NCBI RefSeq assembly: GCF_026870155.1
Contig: NZ_CP113975.1
Span: forward strand, 4,526,001 to 4,590,000
Origin: Flavobacterium marginilacus
GTDB taxonomy: Bacteria; Bacteroidota; Bacteroidia; Flavobacteriales; Flavobacteriaceae
Direction: 5' to 3'
DNA: 64,000 nt
Shown: positions 15,889-24,310 of the stretch, piece by piece
How positions within the stretch are numbered: position 1 is the first letter of the stretch
Layout of the letters: every line of letters begins with the position of its first letter
Notes under the pieces: model-generated
Databases searched by the model: none
What the model saw: only the letters and a program-made list of their open reading frames with translations
What the model was told of the DNA's origin: nothing
Position numbers and translations under genes: made by a program

Positions 15889-16270
15889 TACCAAATCCAC
15901 CATTCAACTTTTGCACTTAAATACTGTTCCCAGCTCTTAGTTCCGCTTTACGAGAGATAAAGAGAATAAAGATTATCAGCTGCAAATTTATTATAATGTG
16001 CTACACTATATACCAATCTGAAATGAGGTCTCGCCCAAACATCTTTTACCACAGTTGACACAAACGTTGGAACAATAGTAAATTTAGTCATCTGTCCAAA
16101 ATCCTGCGTACCGTCTTTTCTCCAAGTCATATCAAATTCATAGAGTAAATACAGCCAGTCTTTTAAAAACCAAGTTCCCCTCGCTCCAAAAGCAATATCC
16201 TGTTTTCGATTAAGAAAAAAAATGAAGATTATTCTGAGAGTCAGAAGCACAATCGGCAAAGCCAAACAAT
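15888..16270 (-). pseudogene. Remnant of a LamB/maltoporin-like carbohydrate porin (C-terminal part)
   Basis: The minus strand encodes porin-like beta strands such as DIAFGARGTWFLKDWLYLLYE and RPHFRLVYSVAHYN. An in-frame TAA at 15948-15950 stops it, yet the same frame continues for 19 codons as SGTKSWEQYLSAKVEWWIW before the final stop at 15888, the aromatic-ended last strand of a LamB-type barrel. Upstream, the reading FGFADCASDSQNNLHFF lies in a different frame, joined through a run of eight A/T bases near 16215; one base of slippage would restore it. Everything N-terminal is missing up to trmN6. The gene is a broken relic, not a 105-aa protein. Confidence 0.75.
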
Positions 16271-16310
16271 TGCTGTTTTATTTTGAGAAGAAAGAAGAAA
16301 ATATTAAAAA

Positions 16311-17024
16311 CTACATTTTCAAATAAAAGTCCTTTGTCAGTTCGATATAATCTGGAGTGTAAATATGCCGTGCAGTTTCAATGATTAATTCATCTGCAGG
16401 GAAATTGATAATTTCATTTCGGCTAAAAGCCAACAAACTGCGTTTGATTTCACTGTTTGGAGTTCCTTTAACCCGAGTGATTTTCAAGGGAAATAATTCA
16501 TATTCTTTTGCAAGAGCTATAAATTTCTCTTCTTCTTTAAAAGGAATGATAACTGTAAATATTCCGTTTTCGGAAAGCAGTAAAGCAGCTGCTTCTATTA
16601 ATTCTTCAAAAGGCATAGCGTCCTGAAAGCGCGCTAAATCTCTTTGATCGTCACTTGATTTATAATCTTCACTATAAAAAGGAGGATTGGAAACAATCAG
16701 ATCGTATTCATCTTCCGGCTCTTCAACAAATTCATCCAGACCAGCGTGAAAACAAAACAAGCGATCGTTCCAAGGAGAGTTTTCAAAATTATCCGCAGCT
16801 TGTTCGTAAGCCTCTTCGTCAATCTCTAAAGCATCAATTTGTTCCGCCGCACTTCTTTGCGCAAGCATCAAAGCAATTATTCCAGTTCCAGCTCCAATAT
16901 CTAAAACACTGAAAGGATTATTAACAATAGGAGTCCAAGCACCTAGTAAAACGCCGTCAGTTCCAATTTTCATAGCACATCTATCCTGTTCAACAGAAAA
17001 TTGTTTGAATTCAAATTTTGGCAT
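16311..17024 (-). CDS. trmN6: tRNA1(Val) adenine-37 N6-methyltransferase
   Basis: A 237-aa Rossmann-fold methyltransferase. The SAM-binding motif VLDIGAGTGIIALMLAQR spans about 40-57, the acidic DALEID lies near 65-70, and the adenine-N6 catalytic motif NPPFY is near 114. N-terminal FKQFSVEQDRCAMKIGTDGVLLG is characteristic of TrmN6/YfiC, which modifies A37 of tRNA-Val. It follows rimM by about 100 nt on the same strand and probably shares the rpsP transcript. The porin relic lies directly downstream. Confidence 0.9.
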   Translation of the reverse strand: MPKFEFKQFSVEQDRCAMKIGTDGVLLGAWTPIVNNPFSVLDIGAGTGIIALMLAQRSAAEQIDALEIDEEAYEQAADNFENSPWNDRLFCFHAGLDEFVEEPEDEYDLIVSNPPFYSEDYKSSDDQRDLARFQDAMPFEELIEAAALLLSENGIFTVIIPFKEEEKFIALAKEYELFPLKITRVKGTPNSEIKRSLLAFSRNEIINFPADELIIETARHIYTPDYIELTKDFYLKM

Positions 17025-17126
17025 AGAGATTTTAGTTTGGTGATTCCTTAATTGCAGATTTTTTAGATTAACCGATTAAACACACGAGCAAAGCGAATTG
17101 ACGAAGTAAATTACCGATTTAATTTT

Positions 17127-17651
17127 CTACAAATACATTTCAATTAATCCTTCAGGCAAATCCATAATGACTTTTTTGTTTTCTCTGTCAATTTTAACCA
17201 AGAAATGATCAATCATTGGAATTAAGATTTCGGCATCTCCTTTAAGAACTTCAAAAAGAGGCTGCGCTGTAGTATCGTTGATAGACTGAATTTCACCAAC
17301 ATAACCAAGACGTTTATCTTCTACTTCAAAACCAATTACTTCATGAAAGTAGAATTTATTACCCGTAAGTTTGGGCAGCATTTTAAGAGGAAGGTAAAGA
17401 TCACTGCCTAAAAGACCATCTGCAGCTTCTTCAGTGTTTACATCTTCAAAACGGATACGAAGAAAATCGTTTTTGTGAAGTGAACAGTTTTCAATAAAAA
17501 AAGGAATCAAGTGTTTGTTACATTCAACAAACACTGATTCCAAGTTTTCGTATAACTCAGGTTCGTCTGTATCTAAATAAGCTAAGACTTCACCTTTGAA
17601 ACTGAATTTTTTGGCGATTTTGCCCAAATAGAAACAATCTTCTTTACGCAT
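17127..17651 (-). CDS. rimM: Ribosome maturation factor RimM
   Basis: A 174-aa 16S rRNA processing factor. The N-terminal RimM domain (about 5-85, CFYLGKIAKKFSFKGEVLAY) and the C-terminal PRC-barrel domain (about 95-170, containing FYFHEVIGFEVED and MIDHFLVKID) are both present. It binds S19 and assists 30S head assembly. It starts 14 nt after rpsP, the conserved order rpsP-rimM. Translation is probably coupled with rpsP. Confidence 0.95.
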   Translation of the reverse strand: MRKEDCFYLGKIAKKFSFKGEVLAYLDTDEPELYENLESVFVECNKHLIPFFIENCSLHKNDFLRIRFEDVNTEEAADGLLGSDLYLPLKMLPKLTGNKFYFHEVIGFEVEDKRLGYVGEIQSINDTTAQPLFEVLKGDAEILIPMIDHFLVKIDRENKKVIMDLPEGLIEMYL

Positions 17652-17665
17652 TTTCGCCTACTAAA

Positions 17666-18220
17666 TTATGCTTCTGATTCGTTGTTTTCTTCTGCAGCAG
17701 GAGCTTCTTCAGCTTCAGCAACAACTTCTTCTTCAACAGCAGGAGTTGCAGCAGCAATAGCATCAGCTTCTGCTTGAGCAGCATCAGCAATACGTTTTGC
17801 ATTTACAGCCTGTTCTGCTTTCAAAGCTTTTGCTTTAGCATCAGCCTGAGCTTTTGATAAACCATCTTTTTTAGCATCAACTTTTCCAGCTTTAGCTTCT
17901 AACCAAGCTGCTAATTTTGCATCAGCTTGTTCTTGAGTCAAAGCACCTTTGCGAATACCTCCATCAAGGTGGTGTTTCAACAAAGCTCCTTTGTAAGAAA
18001 GAATAGCTTTTGCTGTATCAGTAGGCTGAGCACCATTGTGCAGCCATTTTACAGCACTATCCAAGTTTAACTCGATAGTTGCAGGATTTGTGTTTGGATT
18101 GTAAGTACCAATTTTCTCTAGGTATCTACCATCTCTTTTTGAGCGAGCATCAGCTGCTACAACCCAGTAAAAAGGTTTTTGTTTTTTACCGTGTCTTTGT
18201 AATCTAATTTTTACTGACAT
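17666..18220 (-). CDS. rpsP: 30S ribosomal protein S16 with long C-terminal extension
   Basis: The first 85 residues or so are canonical S16 (SVKIRLQRHGKKQKPFYWVVAADARSKRDGRYLEKIGTYNP). The protein then continues to 184 aa, about twice the usual length, with a helical Ala/Lys-rich segment and an Ala/Glu-rich acidic tail. Extended S16 proteins are usual in Flavobacteriia (family knowledge), and the tail's role is unknown. The gene leads the rpsP-rimM-trmN6 unit and has a TAnnTTTG box upstream. Confidence 0.96.
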   Translation of the reverse strand: MSVKIRLQRHGKKQKPFYWVVAADARSKRDGRYLEKIGTYNPNTNPATIELNLDSAVKWLHNGAQPTDTAKAILSYKGALLKHHLDGGIRKGALTQEQADAKLAAWLEAKAGKVDAKKDGLSKAQADAKAKALKAEQAVNAKRIADAAQAEADAIAAATPAVEEEVVAEAEEAPAAEENNESEA

Positions 18221-18269
18221 AATCGTATGATTAAATTTTGAGGTACTCGACCTCGATTAATTAAGGGTG

Positions 18270-18277
18270 CAAAGATA
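18270..18277 (-). promoter_or_regulatory. TAnnTTTG promoter box of rpsP
   Basis: On the minus strand TATCTTTG lies 49 nt before the start. A TTG about 15 nt further upstream is closer than the usual spacing. Confidence 0.65.
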
Positions 18278-18421
18278 CATCTTTTATTGAAACAATCTAA
18301 AAAGTTTATTCTTTTAATAAGCAACTGTTTAATTAGTTATATTTTTATTTTATTTTTGAAAAGAGAAAACGACTTCATGAATTCAAAAAGCCCTCTATTT
18401 TTAACATAAAAATTGAAATAT

Positions 18422-18925
18422 ATGCGCAGATTTTTTTTGATTACAATACTCCTGTTTATTTTAGCATCCTGTGAAGATCAGGTAAAATTCAACAACCCCG
18501 CGGTTCAAGGACTAAAAGACAATATAATCTGGAGAGCCGGTTTATTTAATATCACTCAATCATCTGATGGATCATTAACAATCATAGCTTATCAAAAAAA
18601 TGACGCTTTACTATTAAAAACAGCTGGCAATGCAGTTAAAACGTATCCGCTTGGAACAGATACTGCCAGCAAAGTAGCATTGACAGAAAAAACGGACGGC
18701 GTCACTACGGTTTTTTCAACCGGCAAAAATATAGGTAACGGACAAATTACAATTACAGAATGGGATGCCGTAAATCATACAGTTACCGGCGAATTTAATT
18801 TTAATGCTAAAAACGAATCCACAAATCCTTCTGCCAAACCGAATGTAAATTTTCAAAAAGGAGTTTTTTATAAAGTCCCTGTTACAACGGAAACCAATTT
18901 AACAAAGAACACTGCCTCTTTTTAA
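18422..18925 (+). CDS. DUF6252-like lipoprotein
   Basis: A 167-aa protein with a signal peptide and lipobox (FILASC, Cys at about residue 18). The ATG at 18422 is preferred over an upstream TTG because it places the signal sequence correctly. The mature part begins EDQVKFNNPAVQGLKDNIIWRAG, matching my memory of the DUF6252 family of Bacteroidota lipoproteins, beta-rich and usually found as single genes. It is probably outer-membrane anchored. The function is unknown. Confidence 0.75.
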   Translation: MRRFFLITILLFILASCEDQVKFNNPAVQGLKDNIIWRAGLFNITQSSDGSLTIIAYQKNDALLLKTAGNAVKTYPLGTDTASKVALTEKTDGVTTVFSTGKNIGNGQITITEWDAVNHTVTGEFNFNAKNESTNPSAKPNVNFQKGVFYKVPVTTETNLTKNTASF

Positions 18926-19126
18926 TTTTTTGCCTATAAAAAATTAACATTGTCAAACATTAAAAAAAGAAAACCACAAAACACATATATAATAACAAAC
19001 CCTATTTAAGCTGATTTTGAAATTAATATATTGAAAAAAAAGTTTTGAAATGTTAAATTAAAAAGCAAACTAGACAAGAAAACAGAATGTTTTCACAAAT
19101 TATCCAATAAATAAGCTAATTCATAG

Positions 19127-19155
19127 TTGATTAGAAAAAAAATAGAGTACATTTG
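19127..19155 (+). promoter_or_regulatory. Promoter of the RRM protein gene
   Basis: TTG at 19127-19129, 18 nt, then TACATTTG at 19148-19155, which ends 25 nt before the start codon. Confidence 0.7.
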
Positions 19156-19180
19156 TTTCAATTATTATAAATAAGTACAT

Positions 19181-19528
19181 ATGAATATTTTTGTTGGAAG
19201 CCTTCCATTCAGTATTGAGGAAGCAGATTTAAAAGAGTCTTTCGAGGCATACGGAGCAGTTGATTCAGTTAAAATCATCACTGATAAATTTACTGGAAGA
19301 AGTAAAGGCTTTGGTTTTGTTGAGATGCCAAATGATGCGGAAGCTCAAAAAGCAATTGACGAATTGAACGGAGCAACTGTTCAAGGACGTGCAATCGTTG
19401 TTAACAAATCTGAGCCAAAACCAGAAGGTGAAAGAAGAAGTTTCAACAACAACCGTGATTCTCGCGGTGGTTACGGAAACAACCGCGGTGGTGATAACCG
19501 TGGAGGTGGAGACAGAGGAAGATATTAA
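19181..19528 (+). CDS. RRM-domain RNA-binding protein with Gly/Arg-rich tail
   Basis: A 115-aa protein. A single RNA recognition motif spans about 1-80 with RNP2 (IFVGSLPF) and RNP1 (KGFGFVEM) in place. The tail from about 85 is rich in Asn, Arg and Gly (RGG-like, NNRGGDNRGGG), as in cyanobacterial and Bacteroidota Rbp proteins. It binds single-stranded RNA in the cytoplasm and may act as a cold- or stress-linked RNA chaperone (inference). It has a good promoter and a strong terminator, so it is probably monocistronic and well expressed. Confidence 0.93.
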   Translation: MNIFVGSLPFSIEEADLKESFEAYGAVDSVKIITDKFTGRSKGFGFVEMPNDAEAQKAIDELNGATVQGRAIVVNKSEPKPEGERRSFNNNRDSRGGYGNNRGGDNRGGGDRGRY

Positions 19529-19550
19529 TATTTTTTTCAATCATACATAA

Positions 19551-19586
19551 AAAAAGCCGTTTCAATAATTTTGAAACGGCTTTTTT
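19551..19586 (+). terminator. Bidirectional terminator after the RRM gene
   Basis: A perfect 10-bp stem (GCCGTTTCAA with TTGAAACGGC) with A and T tracts on both sides lies between convergent genes. Confidence 0.88.
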
Positions 19587-19595
19587 CATAAGAAG

Positions 19596-19943
19596 TCAAT
19601 CCAAAAAAATCAGATCATTATCTGAAAAATCCAATATCTCAGAAACTGAGGCATGTTTCATAATTTCATCAATCCCCTTCTGAACCCTTAATTCAGTTGT
19701 ATATTTTCTGCTTAAAGCAAAAGGCGCATCATCTAAAAAGAGCCTGAAAAAATATTTCCCGCCAGCTGATCTGTGCTTTTCGAAAGACGCTAAGCCAATA
19801 TTACTTTTAAAATATTCAATCGCTTCTTCACATTCAAATTTAAGCTCATACTTCATGCTTGTAAAAATCACCTTCCCTTTTTTAGAAGTAAACACAAACT
19901 TATACTGATCATCAAATCTCTTACTAATAACAAAAGCCCCCAT
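19596..19943 (-). CDS. DUF1508 (YegP-like) protein
   Basis: A 115-aa protein with two DUF1508-like units. The FVISKRFDDQYKFVFTSKKGKVIFTS segment resembles the YegP repeat in which residues shift strand by strand, and a second copy follows around RSAGGKYFFRLFLDDAPFALSRKY. No signal peptide is present. YegP proteins are small cytoplasmic proteins of unknown role. Its upstream region (19945-19990) is a low-complexity AGATTTAAGATT tract. Confidence 0.8.
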   Translation of the reverse strand: MGAFVISKRFDDQYKFVFTSKKGKVIFTSMKYELKFECEEAIEYFKSNIGLASFEKHRSAGGKYFFRLFLDDAPFALSRKYTTELRVQKGIDEIMKHASVSEILDFSDNDLIFLD

Positions 19944-20083
19944 TTAATTTCAGATTTAAGATTTAAGAATTCAGATTGCAGATTTAAATTACAAAAAATT
20001 CAAATTCCTGACTTTCAAACTAAATGATTCACAATGAATTTTGCACATAAAAAAAGCTCCAAACATAGTTTGAAGCTTTCTTG

Positions 20084-20169
20084 TACTCAGAGCGGGACTT
20101 GAACCCGCACGAACATTGCTGTTCACTGGATTTTAAGTCCAGCGTGTCTACCAATTTCACCATCCGAGC
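20084..20169 (-). tRNA. tRNA-Leu (TAA anticodon)
   Basis: On the minus strand it begins GCTCGGATGGTGAAATTGG. The anticodon loop CTTAAAA lies between CTGGA and TCCAG and gives TAA. A long variable arm is present, the T stem is GCGGG/CCCGC and the acceptor stem closes with TCTGAGT. The gene is 86 nt and CCA is not encoded. Confidence 0.95.
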
Positions 20170-20180
20170 ATAACACGATG

Positions 20181-20253
20181 AGCGAAAAACGGGGCTCGAA
20201 CCCGCGACCTCGACCTTGGCAAGGTCGCGCTCTACCAACTGAGCTATTTTCGC
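20181..20253 (-). tRNA. tRNA-Gly (GCC anticodon)
   Basis: On the minus strand the acceptor stem GCGAAAA pairs with TTTTCGC. The D-arm GCTCAGTTGGTAGAGC is standard, the anticodon stem-loop GACCTTGCCAAGGTC gives GCC, and the T-loop is TTCGAGC. It lies 11 nt upstream of tRNA-Leu(TAA) on the same strand and is probably co-transcribed with it. Confidence 0.96.
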
Positions 20254-20400
20254 ATTTCATTCTTAAAAAGAACCGCAACACTTGGTTAGTATTGCGGTTG
20301 CAAATTTAGAACTTTTATTCAATTACACAAACCTTTTTTTCAAAAAAATTAAAGATAAAAACTAACATTCTGACAACGATAACTTTAAACCTGCAAAAAA

Positions 20401-23007
20401 TTATTTTCTCGACAGCATTCTTTTAATTTCATTGAGTTTCATCAATGCTTCTACAGGAGTTATGGCGTTTATATCTAAGTTAACGATCTCTTCCTTAATT
20501 TCCTCAAGCAATGGATCATCCAGATTAAAGAAGCTCATCTGCATTTCTTCCTTCTCCAATTTTATGCCATTCAAAACATCGCTCGAATGGTTTTTTTCCA
20601 GTTTCTTCAGCATTTTTTGCGCTCTTGAAATCACTAGCTGAGGCATTCCGGCCATTTTTGCCACATGGATACCAAAACTATGCGCACTTCCTCCTTTTAC
20701 CAGTTTTCGGATAAAAAGCACTGTATCCTTCAGTTCTTTCACAGAAACATTGTAATTCTGAATTCGAGGCATTGTTTCGCTCATTTCATTCAATTCGTGA
20801 TAATGTGTCGCAAACAATGTTTTAGCCTTCGATGGATGCTCATGCAAAAACTCAGCAATTGCCCAAGCGATTGAAATTCCGTCATAAGTACTCGTTCCTC
20901 TTCCAATCTCATCCAAAAGCACCAGACTTCGATCAGATATATTATTCAAAATAGAAGCCGTTTCATTCATCTCCACCATAAAAGTAGATTCTCCCATCGA
21001 AATATTATCCGAAGCACCTACCCTCGTAAATATTTTATCCACGATTCCCATCCTGACGCTTTCTGCAGGCACAAAACTTCCCATCTGCGCCAGCAGAACG
21101 ATCAAAGCCGTTTGACGTAATATAGCAGACTTACCCGACATATTGGGTCCTGTAATCATAATCAATTGCTGTGTTTCTCTATCCAGATAAACATCATTTG
21201 TAATATAAGGAACTCCGACAGGCAATTGCTTTTCAATTACAGGATGTCTCCCCTCTTTGATATCCAATTCGAATGTTTCATCTATCTCGGGACAAACATA
21301 TTTATTTTCTATTGCCAATTGTGTAAAACAGCACAAACAGTCTAACTGTGCTACCAAATTAGCATTCATCTGAACCGGCTTGATGTATGTTGCTATCCAG
21401 CTCACCAATTGTTCAAACAAATCACTTTCTATCTTTTGAATTCTTTCCTCCGCTCCCAGAATTTTTGTTTCATATTCTTTCAGTTCCTCAGTAATATATC
21501 GTTCTGCACTTACCAGTGTCTGCTTTCTGATCCATTCTTCAGGAACTTTATCTTTATGTGTATTTCGGACTTCAATATAATAACCAAATACGTTATTGAA
21601 TGATATTTTCAACGAAGAAATCCCAGTTCGTTCTGACTCTCTCTTTTCGATTCCTTCCAAAAACTGTTTCCCGGAAGTTGATATTTCACGAAGCTCATCC
21701 AATTCGGCATTAATTCCTTTGGCAATAGCATTTCCTTTAGCAATAGCCACAGGCGCATCCTGATTTAGAGTTGTCTGTATTTTTTCGCGAAGCAGATCAC
21801 AGCTGTGCAGACTGTCACCGATAACTTTTACTGCTTCCTGCGGACTTGATAATGCTAAAGTTTTTATCGGAATAATTGCATCCAGCGATTCTTTCAAATA
21901 AACCACTTCTCGGGGCGAAACTTTTCCTGTTGCAATTTTGGAAATCAAACGCTCAAGATCAGAAATCTGCTTAATCTGATGTTGAATATTCTTTAAAACA
22001 TCTTGGTTTTCATTTAAATATGAAACCACCTGATGACGGCTTTTTATTTTATTACTGTCTTTCAGAGGCAATGCCAGCCAGCGTTTCAACAAACGTCCTC
22101 CCATTGGCGAAAGCGTTTTATCAATTACATCCAGCAGTGTGACAGCATTTGGATTGTAACTATGATACAATTCCAGGTTGCGGATCGTAAATCGGTCCAT
22201 CCAGACATAAGCATCTTCGGCAATTCTGTGAATCGCAGTAATATGCTGTACTCTGTTATGCTGTGTTTCGGACAAATAATAAAGAATCGCCCCCGATGCG
22301 ATGATTCCCTCTTTTAATTCCTCAACGCCAAAACCTTTTAAAGAAACTGTCTGAAAATGTTTAGTCAGCGTTTCAACCGCATAATCTTCTTTGAAAATCC
22401 AATCTTCTAAATAAAAATTATGAAAGTCTTCTCCGAAAATCTCACGAAATTCACTTTTATTATTTTTTGGAACTAAAACCTCACTCGGATTGAAATTCTG
22501 CAGTAATTTATCAATGTATTCAGCATTTCCCTGTGCAGTAAGAAATTCTCCGGTAGAAACATCCAGAAAAGAAACCCCAATTATTTTATTAGCAAAATAA
22601 ACCGCAGCAAGAAAATTATTTGTTTTCGAATGCAAAACCTCATCATTCATTGAAACTCCAGGCGTAACAAGCTCTGTAACACCGCGTTTAACAATAGTTT
22701 TGGTCATTTTGGGATCTTCCAGCTGATCGCAGATAGCCACTCGAAGTCCTGCTTTTACTAATTTAGGCAGATAAGTATTAATCGAATGATGCGGAAAACC
22801 GGCAAGTGCAGTCTCTGTTTCAGAACCAGCGCCTCTTTTTGTCAATGTGATTCCTAAAATCTTCGAAGCCCGAACAGCATCCTCTCCAAAAGTTTCATAA
22901 AAATCCCCAACCCTAAACAGCAGGCACGCATCAGGATATTTCCTTTTGATTTCGTTGTACTGCTTCATTAATGGAGTCTCTTTGACTATTTTATCTTTTG
23001 CTGCCAA
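20401..23007 (-). CDS. mutS: DNA mismatch repair protein MutS
   Basis: An 868-aa mismatch-recognition ATPase. The N-terminal mismatch-binding domain carries the Phe-X-Glu motif in [12 protein letters not shown] near residue 38. The connector, lever and clamp regions follow, then the ATPase with Walker [14 protein letters not shown] near residue 615, a Walker B-type [15 protein letters not shown], and the FATHYHEL switch. It acts with MutL, which is not in this window. It is a single gene downstream of the two tRNAs, with no obvious abnormality. Confidence 0.97.
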   Translation of the reverse strand: MAAKDKIVKETPLMKQYNEIKRKYPDACLLFRVGDFYETFGEDAVRASKILGITLTKRGAGSETETALAGFPHHSINTYLPKLVKAGLRVAICDQLEDPKMTKTIVKRGVTELVTPGVSMNDEVLHSKTNNFLAAVYFANKIIGVSFLDVSTGEFLTAQGNAEYIDKLLQNFNPSEVLVPKNNKSEFREIFGEDFHNFYLEDWIFKEDYAVETLTKHFQTVSLKGFGVEELKEGIIASGAILYYLSETQHNRVQHITAIHRIAEDAYVWMDRFTIRNLELYHSYNPNAVTLLDVIDKTLSPMGGRLLKRWLALPLKDSNKIKSRHQVVSYLNENQDVLKNIQHQIKQISDLERLISKIATGKVSPREVVYLKESLDAIIPIKTLALSSPQEAVKVIGDSLHSCDLLREKIQTTLNQDAPVAIAKGNAIAKGINAELDELREISTSGKQFLEGIEKRESERTGISSLKISFNNVFGYYIEVRNTHKDKVPEEWIRKQTLVSAERYITEELKEYETKILGAEERIQKIESDLFEQLVSWIATYIKPVQMNANLVAQLDCLCCFTQLAIENKYVCPEIDETFELDIKEGRHPVIEKQLPVGVPYITNDVYLDRETQQLIMITGPNMSGKSAILRQTALIVLLAQMGSFVPAESVRMGIVDKIFTRVGASDNISMGESTFMVEMNETASILNNISDRSLVLLDEIGRGTSTYDGISIAWAIAEFLHEHPSKAKTLFATHYHELNEMSETMPRIQNYNVSVKELKDTVLFIRKLVKGGSAHSFGIHVAKMAGMPQLVISRAQKMLKKLEKNHSSDVLNGIKLEKEEMQMSFFNLDDPLLEEIKEEIVNLDINAITPVEALMKLNEIKRMLSRK

Positions 23008-23130
23008 AATTGTTGTATTTGAATGAATAAAAAACTCAGCGAATTTATAATTTTAAACCACAAAAAACTAAGACGAAAAAAATTAAATTAGTTTTAAGAA
23101 AAATTTACAATTCATTTTTGTTAATTTGTA

Positions 23131-23138
23131 TAAATTTG
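23131..23138 (+). promoter_or_regulatory. TAnnTTTG box of the DUF1573 gene
   Basis: TAAATTTG lies 22 nt before the ATG at 23160. This argues against the upstream TTG frame start at 23118, which would precede the transcript. Confidence 0.6.
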
Positions 23139-23159
23139 CGAACCAATTTCAATGATATT

Positions 23160-23621
23160 ATGAAAAAAATATTTCTATTAGCTATGCTAACCGTTTTAGG
23201 AACAACGTTTTCTAACGCACAAGAGACCTCAAAGAAGGTTAAAAAAGCAAAAACAACTACTGTCGCTTTACCAAAAGTAGAAGGTGCAGGAATGGTTTTT
23301 GAAAGCGAAACGATTGATTACGGAACTATCGCCCACAATGCTGAGCCAAACCGTCAGTTTGTTTTCACTAACAATGGCAACAAACCATTAATTATCACAA
23401 ACACTCAAGGATCTTGCGGATGTACAGTACCTACAACACCAAAAGAACCAATCGCTCCTGGAGCTAAAGGAGTTATTGGAGTAAGATATGCGACTGACAG
23501 AGTAGGTACATTTACAAAAACTGTAACTGTAACTTCAAATGCTGAAGGACAGCCAACAAAAGTACTTACTATAAAAGGAACTGTTTTACCAGATGCTGCA
23601 CCAGCTGCAACAAAAAGCTAA
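23160..23621 (+). CDS. Secreted DUF1573 domain protein
   Basis: A 153-aa protein. The ATG at 23160 gives a clean signal peptide ending near FSNAQE. The mature protein is an Ig-like beta sandwich with the DUF1573 signature IDYGTIAHNAEPNRQFVFTNNGNKPLIIT followed by TQGSCGCTVPTTPKEPI, which holds the CGC cysteine pair. Such proteins are periplasmic or surface proteins of Bacteroidota with unknown roles. It has its own promoter and terminator. Confidence 0.9.
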   Translation: MKKIFLLAMLTVLGTTFSNAQETSKKVKKAKTTTVALPKVEGAGMVFESETIDYGTIAHNAEPNRQFVFTNNGNKPLIITNTQGSCGCTVPTTPKEPIAPGAKGVIGVRYATDRVGTFTKTVTVTSNAEGQPTKVLTIKGTVLPDAAPAATKS

Positions 23622-23646
23622 TATTACTTTTTTTATCAAATAAAAT

Positions 23647-23678
23647 AAAGGCTTCCTGATTTTGGGAAGCCTTTTTTA
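23647..23678 (+). terminator. Terminator of the DUF1573 gene
   Basis: A 9-bp stem (AAGGCTTCC with GGAAGCCTT) is followed by six T residues. Confidence 0.88.
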
Positions 23679-23692
23679 TAAACACTATTTAC

Positions 23693-24223
23693 ATGAGAAA
23701 ACTTGAAAACAGCGAACTGGAAAGAAAATCTGTTGAAGATTTTAAGAAATCAGAAAAAACACCATTGATTTTGGTTTTGGACGATATTCGAAGTCTGCAT
23801 AATATAGGATCCGTTTTCAGGACAGCCGATGCTTTTTTGATTGAAAAAATAATCTTATGCGGTATCACCGCAACACCTCCAAATAAAGAAATTCACAAAA
23901 CTGCTCTTGGTGCTACAGAAACAGTTGTTTGGGAACATAATGAGAATGTGCTGGAAGTTATTGCAGACCTAAAAAAACAAAATATCATAACTCTCGCCAT
24001 TGAACAAGTAGAAAGCTCAGTCTTTCTGCAGGATTTTAAAGTCGACAAAAATCAGAAGTATGCTTTAGTATTTGGAAACGAAGTCTATGGCGTAGCACAG
24101 GAAGCTGTAGCTTTGTGCGACGGATGCATTGAAATTCCGCAATTGGGAACGAAACATTCATTAAATATTTCAGTAAGTGCCGGTATTGTAGTATGGGATT
24201 TATTCAAACAATTTAACTTCTAA
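23693..24223 (+). CDS. TrmH/SpoU-type RNA 2'-O-methyltransferase
   Basis: A 176-aa protein forming a bare SPOUT catalytic domain. Motif 1 is LDDIRSLHNIGSVFRTADAF, motif 2 is ALVFGNEVYGVAQEAVALCD and motif 3 is IPQLGTKHSLNISVSAGIVVWD, together forming the knotted SAM-binding site. It methylates the 2'-O of a ribose in tRNA or rRNA; the position cannot be told because no N-terminal RNA-binding domain is present. It starts 15 nt after the preceding terminator. Confidence 0.9.
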   Translation: MRKLENSELERKSVEDFKKSEKTPLILVLDDIRSLHNIGSVFRTADAFLIEKIILCGITATPPNKEIHKTALGATETVVWEHNENVLEVIADLKKQNIITLAIEQVESSVFLQDFKVDKNQKYALVFGNEVYGVAQEAVALCDGCIEIPQLGTKHSLNISVSAGIVVWDLFKQFNF

Positions 24224-24310
24224 AAGTTAATTTCACAACTAGACATTATTTTATCTAATAATCTTTCAACCAAAGTTTTGCATTTTGATATAAAAGCTTA
24301 TTTTTATAAA

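Noticed and set aside
15948..16265. A 105-aa open frame starting MALPIVLLTL
   Set aside because: Its C-terminal part is porin-like and continues after its stop in the same frame, while its first 18 codons are the out-of-frame reading of another porin segment. It is a pseudogene fragment.
20029..20238. 69-aa minus-strand open frame
   Set aside because: It runs through both tRNA genes, so it cannot be a real protein gene.
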